From: Cubamyces lactineus
Taxonomy: Eukaryota > Basidiomycota > Agaricomycetes > Polyporales > Polyporaceae
DNA: 64,000 nt
Assembly: GCA_022376465.1 (NCBI GenBank)
Contig: JACDTU010000025.1
Coordinates: 124,001-188,000 of the forward strand
Direction of reading: 5' to 3'
Shown: positions 42,363-52,075 of the stretch, piece by piece
Numbering within the stretch: the stretch's first letter is position 1
Layout of the letters: each line of letters starts with the position of its first letter
Translations under genes and position numbers: made by a program
Notes under the pieces: generated by a model
What the model was told of the DNA's origin: nothing
Databases searched by the model: none
Seen by the model: only the letters and a program-made list of their open reading frames with translations

Positions 42363-43860
42363 ATGTCGCTTCCTCACAGCGTCGACATTCTCATCGTAGG
42401 TGCAGGGCCCACCGGCCTCTGTCTCGCCCTTGCGTTGCAGAAGCACGGCTGCACTAGCATGCTTGCTGTGGACTGTGCCGAGCAGGGCGGGAATACCTCC
42501 CGTGCAATTGCAATCCACGCTGCCACTCTTGAGGTAAGCCATGACCGCGCCAAATGTCCCTTGTCTGACAATGCAATTGGTTAGGCATTAGACTCCATAG
42601 GTTGTGCTGAAGACGTCATGCAAGAAGCCAGGAGATTATCTGGGCAAATCATACACTCCAAAAGGGGTGCAATCGAGACGGCGACCTTCAGTCCTCTCGC
42701 AAAAAATTCCAAGTTCCCACTTGTCGTTTCCATCCCCCAGCATGTCACCGAGCGTATTCTGGGAAACGTCGCCCAGAATCGCCGTGTTCCCGTCCATCGG
42801 CCACACAGGGTCACGCGCGTTCAACCCAGCGCTGCAAACCCCAATTTGACTGACATCATCTTCGAGGACGGGCAGGTCGTCCAGGCGCGCGTTGTGGTAG
42901 GCGCGGACGGCTCGCATTCGACGGTCAGTACGCACGTATCGACATAGCGACATGAGTATCTCGTGATCTAACTCGGGCATGTTCTGGCAGGTCCGCGCGA
43001 ACGCTCAGATCGGCTGGGCAGACCCGGACGGCGAGCCGAACGACCAACCAGAGAATATGGCGATGCAGCTGGTCATCGCCGACGTGACTCTGGAGAATGC
43101 TCCCGACTGGCCGCTGGACAAGATGAACCTCGCCGTCAGCACCGACAACATCTTCCTACTCGCCGCCCTCCCGGGTCAACCTTACCCTCAGATTCCTGCG
43201 AATCAACTCATCTACCGCATCGCAACAAACGTTCCTCCCTCCTTTGGTGTGCCGCCCCACGCCCCGGACACCGACTATCTTCAGAATGTCTTCGACGCGT
43301 GGGGGCCGAAAGTCACGCTTGGTCTCGACTCGCCTCGCATCATCGTCGAGCAAACTGCGTGGTCGAGTCGGTACCGCACGCGCTCTTCAATTGCGGACAC
43401 GTTCTTCACCCGCCTCCCCACAGGGGCCAATCCAGATGGGACGCCCCTCCGCGAGGGCGGACCCGTCGTCCTTGTCGGGGATGCGGCGCACATCCATCCG
43501 CCCATCGGAGGTCAGGGCATGAACCTGGGTATTCGCGACACCATCAAGCTAGCACCCGCCCTTGTCGAGTTCCTGCGCGCCCCTCCCACGAGCCCGACCG
43601 CGACGCGCGCGCAGCGGGACCTCGTCGACGCGCCTTTGCGGCGTTGGGCAGAGGAGCGCCACGGTCGCGCGCTGACTGTGATCAGATTTGTGAAGGAGAT
43701 GGAAGGGCTGATGACGCTCCCGAACGAGAGGCGGTGGCTGCTGGGCATCATCCCTTGTAACCTGGCGCGGCTGAGAGATGTGTTCATGGGCTTCATGTGT
43801 CGCTTTACGTGGTGGAGGGCGCGCACGGCTTGGCAGGTCAGTGGGCTGGGGAACCCTTGA
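42363..43860 (+). CDS. FAD-dependent aromatic-type monooxygenase (PF01494 family)
   Basis: Flavin monooxygenase of the p-hydroxybenzoate/phenol hydroxylase class, using NAD(P)H and O2 to hydroxylate a (probably aromatic) substrate. Exons 42363-42533, 42585-42923 and 42991-43860 add to 1380 nt, 459 residues. The FAD-binding motif GAGPTGLCLALAL is near residue 12, the DG motif VVGADGSHSTVR spans the second intron, and the GD motif VLVGDAAHIHPPIGGQGMNLGIRD is near residue 320. It ends ...TAWQVSGLGNP. Length is shorter than phenol hydroxylases because no C-terminal thioredoxin-like domain follows. No signal peptide. No neighbouring pathway genes are visible, so the substrate cannot be inferred. 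Confidence 0.92.
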
Positions 43861-44867
43861 GTAGAGATAGCGTACGTATACGGAGAATACGTCGGCACCT
43901 CGTAATGCGTCGTAAAGCGTTGTACGGTACCTCAAGAGCCGCAATATGCAGGATCCTCGACCACCGTTCCTTCCACCATGTGCAGCAGTTGATCTCCGGG
44001 GTTCAGGTCAGCAACAGCCGACAACGTAAACCTCACGGAGGATTATTATACTTAACATTCACCCCGCTATGTCGAAGAACGCACGCCGGTCTTCGCTAGT
44101 AGGCGGTGGTGTGCGCGCGCAGGTTCTGGGCTCGCGCGATATGCAGTCGCCTGCAGACCATGCTACTCATGGTAAGGTAGGCCTCACACAGACTCGACTA
44201 CCTATGTCACGCGTGACCATTCACGTGAGCTTGAGCGTTTGCGGGACTTGTCTGCACAAATTGGCATGCCTACGGAGGCTACGTACTGTTTAGCCCGCGC
44301 CAGAAATCCGCGTCTCGGCGCTAATGGCAACTTATCGCACATAACGTGTATTTCTCGGGTCTAGCGCTGGTGGATTGTGTTCCTCCACGTTGAATAAGTC
44401 GGCCTCAATCTACTTTCCTCAAAATCAAGAGCCTACAGGTTGTGGGGAGAGCACTTCTCTTGAACTTGTAGGTTGCTGATTCTTGAAAAGTGAGGTGGGC
44501 GAGATCTTATATAAAATGCAAACTTTTCTCCCCGCCAAAACGGGCACAGCGTGACAGATTTCGGTCAGGTGACGTAGTCGAGTCTGTGCGAGGCCTACCT
44601 TACAAACCGTCCAACAATAGAGACATCCAAAATGTGATCATGGCAATGAAACATTACAATCGTCTGCAAGATACGAAATGCTCCGAGACTATCGAGTATA
44701 CTACAGATATTGACAAGTCCGTAGTCATGCAGTGCGTAACAAGCGTGCGTGTAATTGTGGTACAAAAGTCCGAATGAATGTCCATGGAGTTAGAGAGCTG
44801 TAAGAAGAGTGCGCGTCCATGAGTACCAACACGTTCGAATACTCAACAAGGCCACTAACCTGGCCTA
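43861..44867. other. Intergenic, convergent 3' ends
   Basis: About 1 kb between the monooxygenase and cerato-platanin 1. No exon chain or repeat supported. Confidence 0.5.
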
Positions 44868-45305
44868 TCAGATACCACATTGGGTGCTGGTGAGCTGTTC
44901 GACCTGAACGTCGACGTGACCCGCCACGATACCCTCGCCATCAGTGAGTTCGTTCATCGCCTCCTCCGAGATGTTGAAGCCGTCGCCGGCGTGGTCGAAC
45001 GCGAGGAGGTTGATGCTCTTCCCGTTGTACGTGAGCTTCCAGCACGTCCCGCACCAGGACGAGTCGTAGCTGTCGATGACACCCGCACCCCCGATGTAGG
45101 GGAAGTTCGAGAGCAAGCCGAAGGTGGTGAATCCCCTGCGTTCCATGAAGCCGGAGCAGGAGACGGTCGACACGCTCGCGTTCGTGTTGTCGTAAGCGGA
45201 GTCCCAGGTGACCGTAGCAGTGGTGGCCGCAACGGGGGTGGCCGCGGCACCGGTCGCGAGGGCGGCGGCAGCGACGATGAGAGTGGTGAAGGAAGAGAAC
45301 TGCAT
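44868..45305 (-). CDS. Cerato-platanin 1, small secreted Cys-rich protein
   Basis: Cerato-platanin family (PF07249-like), secreted, double-psi barrel, wall-associated or released; some members elicit plant defence. Intronless, 145 residues. The signal peptide MQFSSFTTLIVAAAALATGAAA is followed by TVTWDSAYDNTNASVSTVSC, RRGFTTFGLLSNFPYIGGAGVI, SSWCGTCWKLTYNGKSINLLAFDHAGDGFNIS, EAMNELTDGEGI and QLTSTQCGI. All four conserved cysteines are present. The TATA box is at 45387-45393. It lies divergent from cerato-platanin 2 (51656), with a Tc1 element between. Confidence 0.95.
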   Translation of the reverse strand: MQFSSFTTLIVAAAALATGAAATPVAATTATVTWDSAYDNTNASVSTVSCSGFMERRGFTTFGLLSNFPYIGGAGVIDSYDSSWCGTCWKLTYNGKSINLLAFDHAGDGFNISEEAMNELTDGEGIVAGHVDVQVEQLTSTQCGI

Positions 45306-45386
45306 GATGATGGAGTAGGTTGGAGGAGTGTATGCGACTGAGGGAGGCTGCTCGAGTGCTGGCTTTCTGGGATGAAACTTGCTCGC

Positions 45387-45393
45387 TTTTATA
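45387..45393 (-). promoter_or_regulatory. TATA box of cerato-platanin 1
   Basis: TATAAAA on the minus strand, about 85 bp upstream of the ATG at 45305. Confidence 0.65.
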
Positions 45394-47610
45394 CGGCGAA
45401 CGAGAAGGCGACCACGAGCGGTGTCCCGCCGTTCAAGTCAGGACGCCGCATACCGCATAGTCACCAGGCCATGCGCGGCCGCGAGGCACGCGCGCGACCA
45501 GTGCCGTACGTACTGATGTCGGAAGCCGGTCAAGCAAGCCATCCATAGGCAGCTCGAGCCCGAGCTACCGCCTGGTATACAGCGTGCAGAACGGAGCGCA
45601 GAACGGCGATCCTGATCCGATAGCAATGCGTGAAAGATGAGACGGTCAGTATTCCCCTGCATAGTAAGCGCACACATTCTGATCTAAGACTCACAGCCAT
45701 GCTCAGTGCCGTGGGCGTAGCATTGCAGGCTTTCACTGTGCGCCTGGGAAGTGGTAGGCGCTACGATTTTATCTGGTGAAACACGCCGATCACCAGGCAA
45801 AGTAGGGGTTAAGTGGGGGTGTTGAATAACGTGGTGATGATAACCACCTTAGAGTTCACTGGCATAAGTAGGAGAAAATACTAACGCTTTGCCCCCCACT
45901 GGCGCCTGTCCAAATGCAGCCACAACCCAAATACCTCCAAATAATGACACCGCCAGGAGGGACGTGCCAGCAGCAAACGGACTTGTCGATCGCGTTTCTG
46001 TCGTCGACTACGTATACTATGTGTACGCCCATGCCTCTCTTTCTAGCTCTCGCCGCAGTCCCGTCGCCCCCATCGCAGTGCTCCTTTGCTGGTTTCTCGC
46101 TGTCCTGGTGTTGCTCGCCCCGTCCTGCTCGCCGTCTGTGTCGTGATTCTGGGTCCTAGATCTAGCATGTTGACCCCGTTGGTCTGAGCTCCGGCGCTGG
46201 CTCTCCGGTACTCTTCTCCTGCTGTGGCCAGTGGATCAACATACGGGATACGCAACTGCAGACTCAAACAGCTTCTCGCCTGCAGTGAGTCAGTGCCTTA
46301 TCTGCCGAGCCCACTCGCCTGCTCTTGTCGTGCCTACCCTCCGCTCCCAATTCTTAGTCCGACAGTGCTGCTTCGTGCCTGCCCCTCACGGCGTGCTCTC
46401 TCGTCTATTACACTTGCTGGTGTCGCCTACCTGGAGCTGGTTTGTCTGGCTCATTGTTTCTTGTCCTGCGCTCTCTGTGTCTCTTGGCCATCTAGCAGTA
46501 GCGTCAGCTACGGACTCCTCGGTCGTTCTGATGGTCTCTGGAGCTTAGTACCTCCTGCTGTACTACGCACTGTGACTCCATCTATGTTCTAGACTGTTGC
46601 TTGTTGACATTGTGTTGGTATGGCAGTGACACGTACACCCCTGTCTTGTACCATCCCGGCTCTCCCTCGCTCGTCCTCTAGGCCCCTACGAGTTTCCTGT
46701 AGTACTAATACTGTGTATTATTTGTCTACAGCACGTTTATAACACCTAGTATTTAAATGCAGCTAGCGTGAACGGACCCTGATGTAGAGCAGTAAAGTAG
46801 TGAATTATAAGGCCTATTTATGAGGATTTCACCATTATAAAGCAGAGGGAAAGCGACGTAAAAGGTGGGGGTAGTCATCACTTTGTTCGGCTAGGCGAAC
46901 GTGGTGATTGTTGCAAAATAAGGTTGAAAAATGTCGCATTGGGATACTGCATAAATGGTTGAAAATACACCAGCGCTAATAATCTCGAACGGATGACTAT
47001 ACACCGTAAATGCCTCGAAAATCACTATTTTTACCCCCAAGTTCTTCCCGGTGGTTTCCACCAAGTGTCGGTCACACAGAGTTTGTCGTCACCAAAGAAT
47101 GTGTGCAAGGTTGCAAGAGGCAGTGCGGCTCGTGCACATCTCGCAGGGGCCGTGCCAAAGAAGCCGGAGACTCGGAGCGCCCGTTGCGTTCGACGCGACC
47201 CAAGCAGGCTGCAAGTTTCTACGTTCCGATTGAGTCGGAATGGTGTAGCCTGACGTTTGCCTCAGTCTCAAGAGAGGAAACATGACTCTCTAAAGAACTC
47301 TATGGGTTCCATACTTACAGGAGCGACGATAGCGAGCTCGATCCTCGGTAGTGCTAAGGGCAATGTGCAAGATCTTACCTTGTATAGCAAGAGCTACGAA
47401 GGCGACAGCCCCCGCCGCTATCGGCATATAGACCCCGCTTGAGCATTTGGGCATGCGGATACGGGCTGGAATGTGTAACGCGTTGTTCGGGCTTCCGGTG
47501 CCGCGGTATCGCTTGACTGACCCACATGCTCGTTAATGATGTCGGCACTCTGCCGGGACTCTGCCCTGCCGCCTGCGTACCTCTGGGATCGCAGGGGTCA
47601 ATTCGCGCTA
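45394..47610. other. Intergenic with A-poor, pyrimidine-rich stretch
   Basis: About 2.2 kb without a supported gene. Roughly 46030-46700 is markedly poor in A and rich in C and T on the plus strand. Related blocks around AACGTGGTGAT occur at both sides (about 45826 and 46906). It may be a degraded transposon, but no ends or coding domain could be fixed. Confidence 0.45.
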
Positions 47611-47795
47611 GTGCTGCCGCAATGCAAGGTAAAGGCGCCTTCAAGGTAGCGGAGTTTCAATTGGAAGTTGCCTTGACAGCCCGTTGCAAAACGATAGACC
47701 GCGGGGGTCCGCCGCGAGCGGGCGTGCCTTGTTTGGCTCCCTGCCTGATATAGTAGGTACGAGCGCTTGTAGCACTCGCGCGTCGAGTTGTGCGC
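47611..47795. repeat. Left terminal inverted repeat of Tc1 element
   Basis: Tip GTGCTGCCGCAATGCAAGG, CTTCAAGG motifs, then the block shared with the right end. The block is translated in frame with the transposase but lies upstream of its ATG. Confidence 0.85.
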
Positions 47796-47863
47796 AAGGC
47801 GGCGTCGTTGGAACTCCAGCACTCATTCACTCATTCTTTGACCAACTACCTGCTGTATACGCT

Positions 47864-49072
47864 ATGGGCAATCGACGACATATATCTGATGAACAGAAAG
47901 AACTCATTCTGACAATGTCTGGGCGCCTCCCTGCCAAAGAGATCTCAGCTCTCATTGGGTGCAGTGCTCGCACCGTGAGACGGGTCCTACAAACCTATCG
48001 GGAGACCGGGCAGGTGTCGCGGAAGCCACTACAAGTAGGACGCCCTCGTGAGCTAACCGGCCTCGAAGTCTCTGTATGTATTTCATCATGAATGTACCTG
48101 GGTGACTTCACATCAAATATTGCTATAGTATCTTGAGTCACTTGTTGAGAGACAACCCGACATTTTACTCGATGAGCTACGGCAACAACTGGCAGCTGCA
48201 TATGGAGTAGAGGTGAACCGGTCAACAATCTCACGGTGCCTCCATCAACGTGGCTATTCATATAAGAAGGCATGTGTGGTGAAACTCATGAAAAGTAGAG
48301 GATTCTTATACAATGTTGCACATAGGTTGCACGCCCAGCTCTTGAGCGAAATGAGGACGTACGGTTTGCTTACATGGCTACGGTCCGTGAGCAATACCCT
48401 GCAGAGACACTCGTCTTCCTAGATGAATCTGCATGCAACCGGTTTACAACAAGACGAACATATGGTTGGGCCCCTGTTGGTGATCGTGCCCGTCGGCATG
48501 ACTACTTTGTCCGTGGTACCAGGTCCGTAGTGAAACTTGAGATTCATACAACTGAGCTAAGGGAATATGTAGATATTCAATCCTACCTGCCATATCCCTG
48601 GATGGTGTTCTCCATCTCGACATCCTAACACGTTCCTGGAATGCCACTGAGTTCGAAAAATTCATTGATGTTCTGTTGGACAACATGAATCCCTGGCCAC
48701 AAAAGAACTCAGTGCTAGTGATGGACAATGCTTCTATTCATCATTTCGAGGGTTTACGCCAGATTGTGGAGTCACGGTAGGGTTCCAATATAATACATAT
48801 ATGCATGTGCCTAATTTGCAATCAATAGTGGTCGACGTCTCTTGTATTTGCCACCATACTCACCAGACTTGAATCCCATTGAAGAAGGCTTCTCTGCAAT
48901 GAAGGCCTGGATTCTACGGAACAAGGACTACATCCGTGGAGAGATGGGAGAGGAGGTGTCGTGTGACCCACGAAAGCTGCTTTGGGATGCCGTATACTCA
49001 ACTATGACACCAGAGAACATCCGTGGCTGGTTTGCTCACTCAGGCTACACTCACTGGGTTCTCGAAGACTAG
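47864..49072 (+). CDS. Tc1/mariner transposase, DD34E, intact with four introns
   Basis: Cut-and-paste transposase. Exons 47864-48073, 48129-48278, 48326-48522, 48573-48776 and 48829-49072 sum to 1005 nt, 334 residues, with consistent phases and no stop. N-terminal helix-turn-helix pair: HISDEQKELILTMSGRLPAKEISALIGCSARTVRR region (residues about 5-40) and VNRSTISRCLHQRGYSYKK. Catalytic residues: D in LVFLDESACNRF, D in VLVMDNASIHHF, E in YSPDLNPIEE, with 34 residues between the last two. The YSPDLNPIE signature is typical of Tc1. The ATG at 47864 was chosen because the open frame upstream is the inverted repeat. An intact reading frame suggests recent activity. Confidence 0.95.
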
Positions 49073-49117
49073 GTTGGATTATGACTACGCAGAAACATAA
49101 GCTCTAATAATAGTGGT

Positions 49118-50716
49118 CTATCGTAGAGCGGGGTCAATGTTCTCATCACCTTGTCCCTGGTGCTGATGAGAGCGTGAACCAACCCGGCGTCGCTTTCTGA
49201 GCATCGACTCCACTTGACGGAGGAACGGCCTCACCAACCCTTCCGGCATATGAACCTCCTTAACGTACCAGTCGACAGTAAAGTCGAGCGCGCTGCGTGC
49301 ATACAGGACACCCTTAGAGGCTAAGGTCTCCTTATACGCAGGATAGTTGGAGGCAGGTTGCTTGACATGTAGGGCAGTAAGCACATCACTGATGGCCAAT
49401 GCCTCACCTTCATCTTCCTCCGAGTCGAAGTGAGACAGGGTGGACAGAGTGGACGACTCGGTGTCAGAGGATGAGGTAGAAGGTGAGCGGCGGCGATGAC
49501 GACGGTGCTTCCTACGATGACCATGTCGGTGATTGGTTGACCGGTTACGCAACGGTGTATCGATGTGAACGTGCACCTCAGGTACCGGAGCCGTGTTGCT
49601 CCCACCCTTCGGCGTTGACGTGTTACGGCGCTTCCGATGGGCCTCCGTACAAAGCTTGTCCAAGACGAGGCAATTGGGCGGATTACGACACTCGCGGTCG
49701 CAGAGGCCATCATGCTAGCGACCAATATTAGATCAGGTAATGAAGAACAGAGTATGTACTCACCATGCATCTTGCCCAGAGCGTAAGATGCTCAGGCTGA
49801 AGCGGAACGTGCTCCGTTGAGGCGCGATCGACGTAGCACCAAGAAGGCGTGCCAGCTTTGATGGAGCAACGGGCACATGAGAGCCTCTCCTTCACAATGC
49901 GTAGCTCCTCATTGTATGCCATCTCAACAGGACGGGCAGGCGGGGGATCACGCCGTCCTGCCTCAGGTGCAGTGGCAGGTGCAGGTCGGTAGTCCTAAGA
50001 AATGCATTAGAACCCAAGACGTCTTGAGTTTGAGTGAGCTCCTACCAGATTAGTGATCTCTAGCTGTACTACACGAGAGACCGCACGTTTCATGCGCGTC
50101 ACGGTAGTGGAAACTGCAGTCTCGACATCTTCTGGGGTTTCGAAACGTAGGAAAGGCTCGGATCGATTTGCTGGTAGAACCCGGTAGCCAACACGGGCTT
50201 GGTTGCCTTCATCAAGGCCCATAAACTCACGTATGCGCCGCAAGACCTCGTCCGGTGGGAGATTAGCCGCCAGCTTGAACGAGGCTTGTATGACAGGCTG
50301 GCCGTCCTTGGTGGTGTTAATGGGCGCAAGAATAGCAACTTGCTCTGTGTTGATCATAAGCTAGTGTCAAGAGAAACATGAAATACCTGCTGATGTCGAT
50401 ACTCACCTGCTGCAACAGGACGGTAGTGGCCACCTGGCGCCGGCATTGGTGCACCCCCCTGAGGTGCTGGCTGAGGTACCGCTGCACCAGCACCTCCCAC
50501 CTGGTCTGCTTGAGGTAGATTGATGCCTGCGCCGAACCCTCCAGGAGCATTGAGAGCTGCAAGCGCATACGCAGCAGCCATTTCTTGAGGGCGGGGTGCT
50601 GGTAGAGGCCCTTGGCCCAACAAGTAGCGGTATATCGCCCCTCGGGGCGGGTTTCGTGGATTCTCTAGCGGGTACTGATGGTCTTGAGCGTAGTAACGAT
50701 CGTGGGGGTGTTGCAT
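49118..50716 (-). CDS. Second gene of the Tc1 element: Cys-rich and Arg/Ser-rich protein, unknown function
   Basis: Four exons (50716-50407, 50344-50046, 49994-49764, 49714-49118) add to 1437 nt, 478 residues, all phases agreeing. N-terminus MQHPHDRYYAQDHQYPLENP and a Pro/Ala/Gly-rich region; a middle domain EQVAILAPINTTKDGQPVIQASFKLAANL...VQLEITNL; a Cys cluster LSCARCSIKAGTPSWCYVDR...LWARCM-HDGLCDRECRNPPNCLVLDKLC (about residues 235-300), likely metal-binding; a His/Arg-rich basic tract (TNHRHGHRRKHRRHRRR) resembling a nuclear localisation signal; Ser/acidic stretch; C-terminal ALDFTVDWYVKEVHMPEGLV. The first ATG lies just inside the right inverted repeat. A role in transposition or its regulation is inference only. 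Confidence 0.82.
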
Positions 50717-50785
50717 GCAGAACGGGAAGCTCAGTAATAGTGAACGTAGAGGTAAAGAGACGACGAACGCGTCGCGACGCGAGCT

Positions 50786-51345
50786 TGACGCGCGGGTGCT
50801 ACAAGCGCTCGTACCTGCTATATCAGGCAGGGAGCCAAACAAGGCACGCCCGCTCGCGGCGGACCCCCGCGGTCTATCGTTTTGCAACGGGCTGGAAGCG
50901 CTTCAAGGTGACCTTGAAGTACCTTGAAGTACCTTGCAAGGCGGAAGCTCCCGCAGGTTCTTGCGTCGATCCTCAACCTCGTACGAGGCAGAGGAGGCAT
51001 TGAACTAAACTTAATATGCTTCTGTATAGCTGGAATGTGTCGGACACTCCGAATTTTACGACTTTCACAACTACCCCTCATCGAGGATGCCCACAACGCA
51101 CCGTATTCAGGTATGCTTTGAGGTTGCGCAACAAGCGCCGGCGGGAATGTCTGGGCCGACGGCTGCACTCGTCACATGATGAACAAATTGCCTTTCTTGG
51201 AGAGAGGCTCTGGCGGTGCTTTGCCTTGAAGGAGCTTGAAGGCGCCTTGCAGTCTAGCTCACGGCGCTTCAAGGTGGCCCATGCCGAGATGCCGTCAAGG
51301 CAAGGTATGCCTTGCCTTCAAGGTTGCCTTGCATTGCGGCAGCAC
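50786..51345. repeat. Right terminal region of Tc1 element
   Basis: Inner inverted block (50786-50895), then clustered CTTGAAG/CTTCAAG motifs (50900-50940 and 51220-51335), extra DNA between them, and the tip CCTTGCATTGCGGCAGCAC at 51327-51345. Confidence 0.8.
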
Positions 51346-51655
51346 TAATTCGCGCTGCGACGCGGCTAAGAGGCGTACGTTAGCCCGCGTCTCCCCGTTG
51401 ACAGTGAAGGGTGGACAGGTGATGAATCGCCCGCCTAGGCCGAGATACACTCATACACGGGGATGAAGTTCGTCCCACCCAAAACGCTTTGTTGTTTGAG
51501 CCCGTCGCCGCCTTGAGGTGAGAGAACGAGATGCTATGAACTTCACAGGCGACCGGTATGCGCTCTCCGCCCAGCAGGCCCTGCCGGTTTAAAGGGCGTT
51601 CAACGGAGTCACGCCTGTACTCACTTCAATACGCCCTTCAACCTCGCCGACTGCC

Positions 51656-52075
51656 ATGAAGTTCAGCACCCTCTTCCTCGCTGCTGCCCCTCTCTTTCTT
51701 CCAGCGGCGTTCGCTGTGAGGGTGGCCTACGACGAATTATACGACAACGCATCGCAGGATCTAGAAGCGCTTACATGCGCGGATGGGCCTAACGGCCTGG
51801 AGCCTCTGGGCTACACGACGCTCGGCTCGCTCCCATCCTTCCCCAACGTCGCAGGCGCAGCAGCCGTCACCGGCTTCAACTCACCATATTGCGGGACCTG
51901 TTGGCAGCTGACGTACAACGGGAAGAGCATCAACGTCCTCGCAGTCGACCGAGCAGGCGATGGCTTTGTCCTCTCGCTCGAGGCACTGAACACGCTTACC
52001 GGCGGCCAGGGGCTTGCCCTGGACGTCATAGACGCGGAGGTGCAACAGGTTCAGAAGTCGCAGTGCGGTCTTTGA
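51656..52075 (+). CDS. Cerato-platanin 2, small secreted Cys-rich protein
   Basis: 139 residues, intronless. The signal peptide MKFSTLFLAAAPLFLPAAFA is followed by VRVAYDELYDNASQDLEALTC, PLGYTTLGSLPSFPNVAGAAAV, SPYCGTCWQLTYNGKSINVLAVDRAGDGF, EALNTLTGGQGLALDVIDAEV and KSQCGL. The four conserved cysteines are present. A TTTAAAG box sits near 51590, about 65 bp upstream. Closer to the classic family consensus than cerato-platanin 1. Its upstream region ends 310 bp away at the Tc1 element. Confidence 0.96.
   Translation: MKFSTLFLAAAPLFLPAAFAVRVAYDELYDNASQDLEALTCADGPNGLEPLGYTTLGSLPSFPNVAGAAAVTGFNSPYCGTCWQLTYNGKSINVLAVDRAGDGFVLSLEALNTLTGGQGLALDVIDAEVQQVQKSQCGL

Larger units (their letters stand above)
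47611..51345. mobile_element. Tc1/mariner element with two genes
   Basis: Flanked by TA (47609-47610 and 51346-51347). Tips GTGCTGCCGCAATGCAAGG and the exact inverse at the right. A second, longer inverted match covers about 47677-47790 and 50786-50895 (CCCGTTGCAAAACGATAGACC and GAGCGGGCGTGCCTTGTTTG blocks). It encodes an intact DD34E transposase (plus) and, tail to tail, a 478-residue Cys-rich protein (minus). At 3735 bp it is long for Tc1/mariner. The right end is about 380 bp longer than the left between the two matching blocks. CTTGAAGG/CCTTCAAG motifs repeat near both tips. Confidence 0.9.

Noticed and set aside
47684..47863. N-terminal extension of the Tc1 transposase
   Set aside because: The extra codons are the terminal inverted repeat, and the same reading appears at the other end of the element; the ATG at 47864 starts the helix-turn-helix domain.
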